DNA of 34,026 nucleotides from Specibacter cremeus (GTDB lineage Bacteria; Actinomycetota; Actinomycetes; Actinomycetales; Micrococcaceae): NCBI RefSeq assembly GCF_003946885.1, contig NZ_RWKQ01000005.1, positions 29,416 to 63,441 of the forward strand, read 5' to 3'. Shown piece by piece: positions 32,123 to 34,026 of this stretch (position 1 is its first letter; each line of letters starts with the position of its first letter). The notes under the pieces were generated by a model. It saw only the letters and a program-made list of their open reading frames with translations, ran no database searches and was not told where the DNA came from. The position numbers and the translations under genes were made by a program.

Positions 32123-33400
32123 TCATCCTGACCATCGGGATTGCGGTACCCAGGCCCAGTGGGCGAAGAGCCTCGGGGCCTGGCGGGTGATGCGCCGCCA
32201 GGTCGCCTCGGCCTTCTTGTGGGATCGCAGTCGTTTGTACTTCTTGCGGATCCAGCGCATCAAGTAGGCATTGATGGCTTGCAGGGGCCGATACAGTCCG
32301 GAGCGGTAGAACGCTCCGTAATACTGCATCCAGCCTCGCACGATCGGGTTGATCGCTCGTGCGAGGTCGGTGATGGCCTGCCCACTGCGACGGTGCAGGT
32401 TCCATGACCGTACCGTCGCGTTGAGCTTGTTCAGGGCGTCCTGGCTGATCGCCGGCTGGAACGAGGCAAAGACCTCGCCCCGTCCGATGGCCGCGCGGGC
32501 GCGGAAGGTGAACCCCAAAAACGTGAACGACGTGTGCTCGTGGGAGCCACGCCGGTTGGCGTCCTTGCAGTACACGATCCGGGTCTTGGCCGGGTGAAGT
32601 TGCAGCCCGACCTCCTCCATCCTGTGCGTGAGCGCGTCCAGGACCCGATGGGCCTGCCGTTCGCTCACGCAATGCACGACCGCATCGTCGGCGTAGCGTT
32701 CGAATTCCACGGTCGGGAACTCCCGGGCCAGGAACATGTCGAACGCGTAGTGCATGAACAGGTTCGCCAGCACGGGCGAGACCGCAGAGCCTTGAGGGGT
32801 ACCGCGGTCTCGCTGCTGCAAGGTCCCGTCGGGCAACGCCAGCGGTGCACGAAGCCACCGCTTGACATACAGCATCACCCACGGGAGCGGACAGTGGCGC
32901 TCCACCGCCTTGACGATGAGGTCCCACCGGACACTGTCGAAGAACTTGGCGATATCGAGGTCGATGACCCAGTTCTTGCGCCAGCACCGTTGTCGGCATA
33001 CCCGCACCGCGTCCAGGGCCGAGCGTCGCGGCCGGTAGCCGTACGAGTCGGGATGGAAGATCGGTTCGACCTCCGCCTCCAGCCGTGCGGCCACCACCGT
33101 CTGCGCGATCCTGTCCGCGACACAAGGAATCCCGAGAACCCGGACCCCGCCGCCGTGGGCCTTGGGAATCTCCACAGCCTTCACCGGAGGCGGGAAGTAC
33201 GTGCCCGACGACATCCGATTCCAGACCTTGTACAGATTGTTCTTCAGGTCCTTCTCGAACTCCTCCAGCGTCACCCCGTCCACCCCCGGCGCGCCCTTGT
33301 TGGCCTTCACCTTCTGATAGGCCGTCCACACCTCCTGCTTCGAAATAACAAACGACTTTCCCGACGATTTCAACTCGTCCACGCAGCTCCTCCCGGACAC
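32123..33400 (-). CDS. ltrA: Group II intron reverse transcriptase/maturase
   Basis: A 425-residue intron-encoded protein. Reverse transcriptase blocks run from KVKANKGAPGVDGVTLEEF through VEIPKAHGGGVRVLGIPCVA, SYGYRPRRSALDAV, DLDIAKFFDSV and RGTPQGSAVSPVLANL to RYADDAVVHC, with the catalytic YADD at 236-239. A maturase (X) domain follows (about 320-400, with NPIVRGWMQYYGAFYRS). There is no room for an HNH endonuclease domain, so mobility would use nicked or single-stranded targets. The protein binds the intron RNA, helps it splice and copies it into new sites. No frameshift is visible. The start at 33400 is one of several possible. Confidence 0.93.
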   Translation of the reverse strand: MSGRSCVDELKSSGKSFVISKQEVWTAYQKVKANKGAPGVDGVTLEEFEKDLKNNLYKVWNRMSSGTYFPPPVKAVEIPKAHGGGVRVLGIPCVADRIAQTVVAARLEAEVEPIFHPDSYGYRPRRSALDAVRVCRQRCWRKNWVIDLDIAKFFDSVRWDLIVKAVERHCPLPWVMLYVKRWLRAPLALPDGTLQQRDRGTPQGSAVSPVLANLFMHYAFDMFLAREFPTVEFERYADDAVVHCVSERQAHRVLDALTHRMEEVGLQLHPAKTRIVYCKDANRRGSHEHTSFTFLGFTFRARAAIGRGEVFASFQPAISQDALNKLNATVRSWNLHRRSGQAITDLARAINPIVRGWMQYYGAFYRSGLYRPLQAINAYLMRWIRKKYKRLRSHKKAEATWRRITRQAPRLFAHWAWVPQSRWSG

Positions 33401-33977
33401 TTCCGGTTGACCGAACGAACACAGCCACGGATGACCCGGCCCCTTCGCTCCACCCCCATTACAGCGGCTTCACCACTACTACGAACCGGTCCGCCAGCGC
33501 ACCCCGCAACGGTACTCACTCCCTCACGGGTACTGCCCGCCTGGGAAACTCCCTCTCGCCGCACCACCAACCATGGACACGGCCGTGTCGGGACACGCCT
33601 TCCCACGTTCCGCACGAAAGCAGCAGACCAGACTCACGTCGCCTCTATGCCGGACACCACCTGGCCAATAGGCGGGCACCCGCCAGGCTCGTCCCGGGCC
33701 GCTACACATCGTCCCGGTTTTGATGTCATCTATGGATTACGACAATTCGAACAGCGATCGTCTTTCTGGTCCCCACCTGACATCTCTTGGACGCCTTTTC
33801 CCACATCGCTCACCACGACGGTCTTCAGCCAACGCAGCATGTGGCGGTTTGGACCCTCCCCCCGCAGGGCGGGCCCGAAGGGCCATACCTTCATCTTTCG
33901 TGCAGCACCGCATCAAGAAGCACTACCTACATAGGGCCTCCCTCGGAATTTTTCAAGTCGGGTGGTACCAACGGGAG

Positions 33978-34026
33978 TTAGGCGGCTTCTTTTTCTGTGT
34001 TTTCCTTGGGTTGGTTGATCCATGCC
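33978..34026 (-). CDS. C-terminal tail of a protein running off the right edge, possibly a transposase
   Basis: Reading from the edge, the minus strand encodes AWINQPKENTEKEAA and then TAA. The short Ala-rich ending and the lower GC than the chromosome resemble IS transposase ends, but 15 residues cannot prove it. If it is a transposase, the low-GC bases 32004-32045 after the MFS gene could be the far end of the same IS, with the group II intron sitting in the IS behind the transposase stop codon. The 5' two thirds of the gene lie outside the window. Confidence 0.35.
   Translation of the reverse strand, partial: AWINQPKENTEKEAA

Larger units (their letters stand above)
32046..33923 (-). mobile_element. 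Group II intron
   Basis: A self-splicing retroelement on the minus strand. Its 3' part has a textbook domain V (32086-32119) and domain VI (32049-32082), ending ...ctcgac at about 32046. The reverse transcriptase at 32123-33400 sits in the domain IV position. Bases 33401-33923 hold no gene and would be domains I-III. The 5' end is uncertain: I found no clear GTGCG-type start, and gtgctt at 33923 (minus strand) is only a weak candidate, so the edge may move by tens of bases. All parts needed for splicing and mobility that I can judge look intact. Confidence 0.75.

Noticed and set aside
32109-33428. A second minus-strand frame across the intron reverse transcriptase.
   Set aside because: Out-of-frame shadow; all reverse transcriptase blocks are in the other frame.
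33370-33934. Short open frames within the intron's 5' part.
   Set aside because: They lie in the region expected to fold as domains I-III and have no protein-like features.

Overview
The window is high-GC DNA from an actinobacterium, most likely a Micrococcales/Micrococcaceae (Arthrobacter-like) genome. This is inferred from the codon use, a PcrA/UvrD1-type helicase, a MobA fused to a DUF6457-like tail, and a family of short palindromic repeats built on ggtggttgagcttgtcgaga. No species marker gene is present.

Layout. (1) 1-669: little coding; a decayed serine-recombinase fragment. (2) 670-8300: chromosomal genes: pcrA helicase carrying an in-frame repeat insertion, an inositol-monophosphatase-family phosphatase, a small membrane protein, tRNA-Arg(CCT), a RarD-like permease, a Nudix hydrolase and an ABC exporter. 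(3) 8362-11613 and 27139-30186: a formate dehydrogenase/molybdenum-cofactor module (fdhD, an FdhF/YdeP-type oxidoreductase, an alpha/beta hydrolase, moeA, mobA) that is split in two by an insert of about 15.5 kb. (4) 11605-26974: the insert: ocd and an Lrp regulator, then a long minus-strand catabolic cluster and a divergent amidohydrolase. (5) 30336-34026: a DHA2-type MFS exporter, then a group II intron with its reverse transcriptase, beside the tail of what may be a transposase.

The insert is flanked by a 126-bp direct repeat of the 3' end of the formate dehydrogenase gene (11479-11604 and 26975-27100, 8 mismatches by eye, no gaps). The right copy is joined to a gene broken after about ten codons. 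This is the footprint expected of a recombination-borne island.

The catabolic cluster is the main point of interest. It encodes methylaspartate ammonia-lyase, a class III CoA-transferase, a MaoC/FAS1-like hydratase and a CitE-like lyase. In order these could take 3-methylaspartate to mesaconate, mesaconyl-CoA, citramalyl-CoA (or beta-methylmalyl-CoA), and then acetyl-CoA plus pyruvate (or propionyl-CoA plus glyoxylate). No glutamate mutase is present. Instead there are a dihydropyrimidinase/hydantoinase, an acetamidase/formamidase, a beta-aspartyl-dipeptidase-like amidohydrolase, a second (TRZ/ATZ-type) amidohydrolase, a polar-amino-acid-type ABC importer and a GntR/UTRA regulator. I infer uptake and breakdown of an unidentified nitrogenous, probably cyclic, compound that yields 3-methylaspartate or a close analogue. 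The enzyme families are read with good confidence; the pathway and its substrate are inference.
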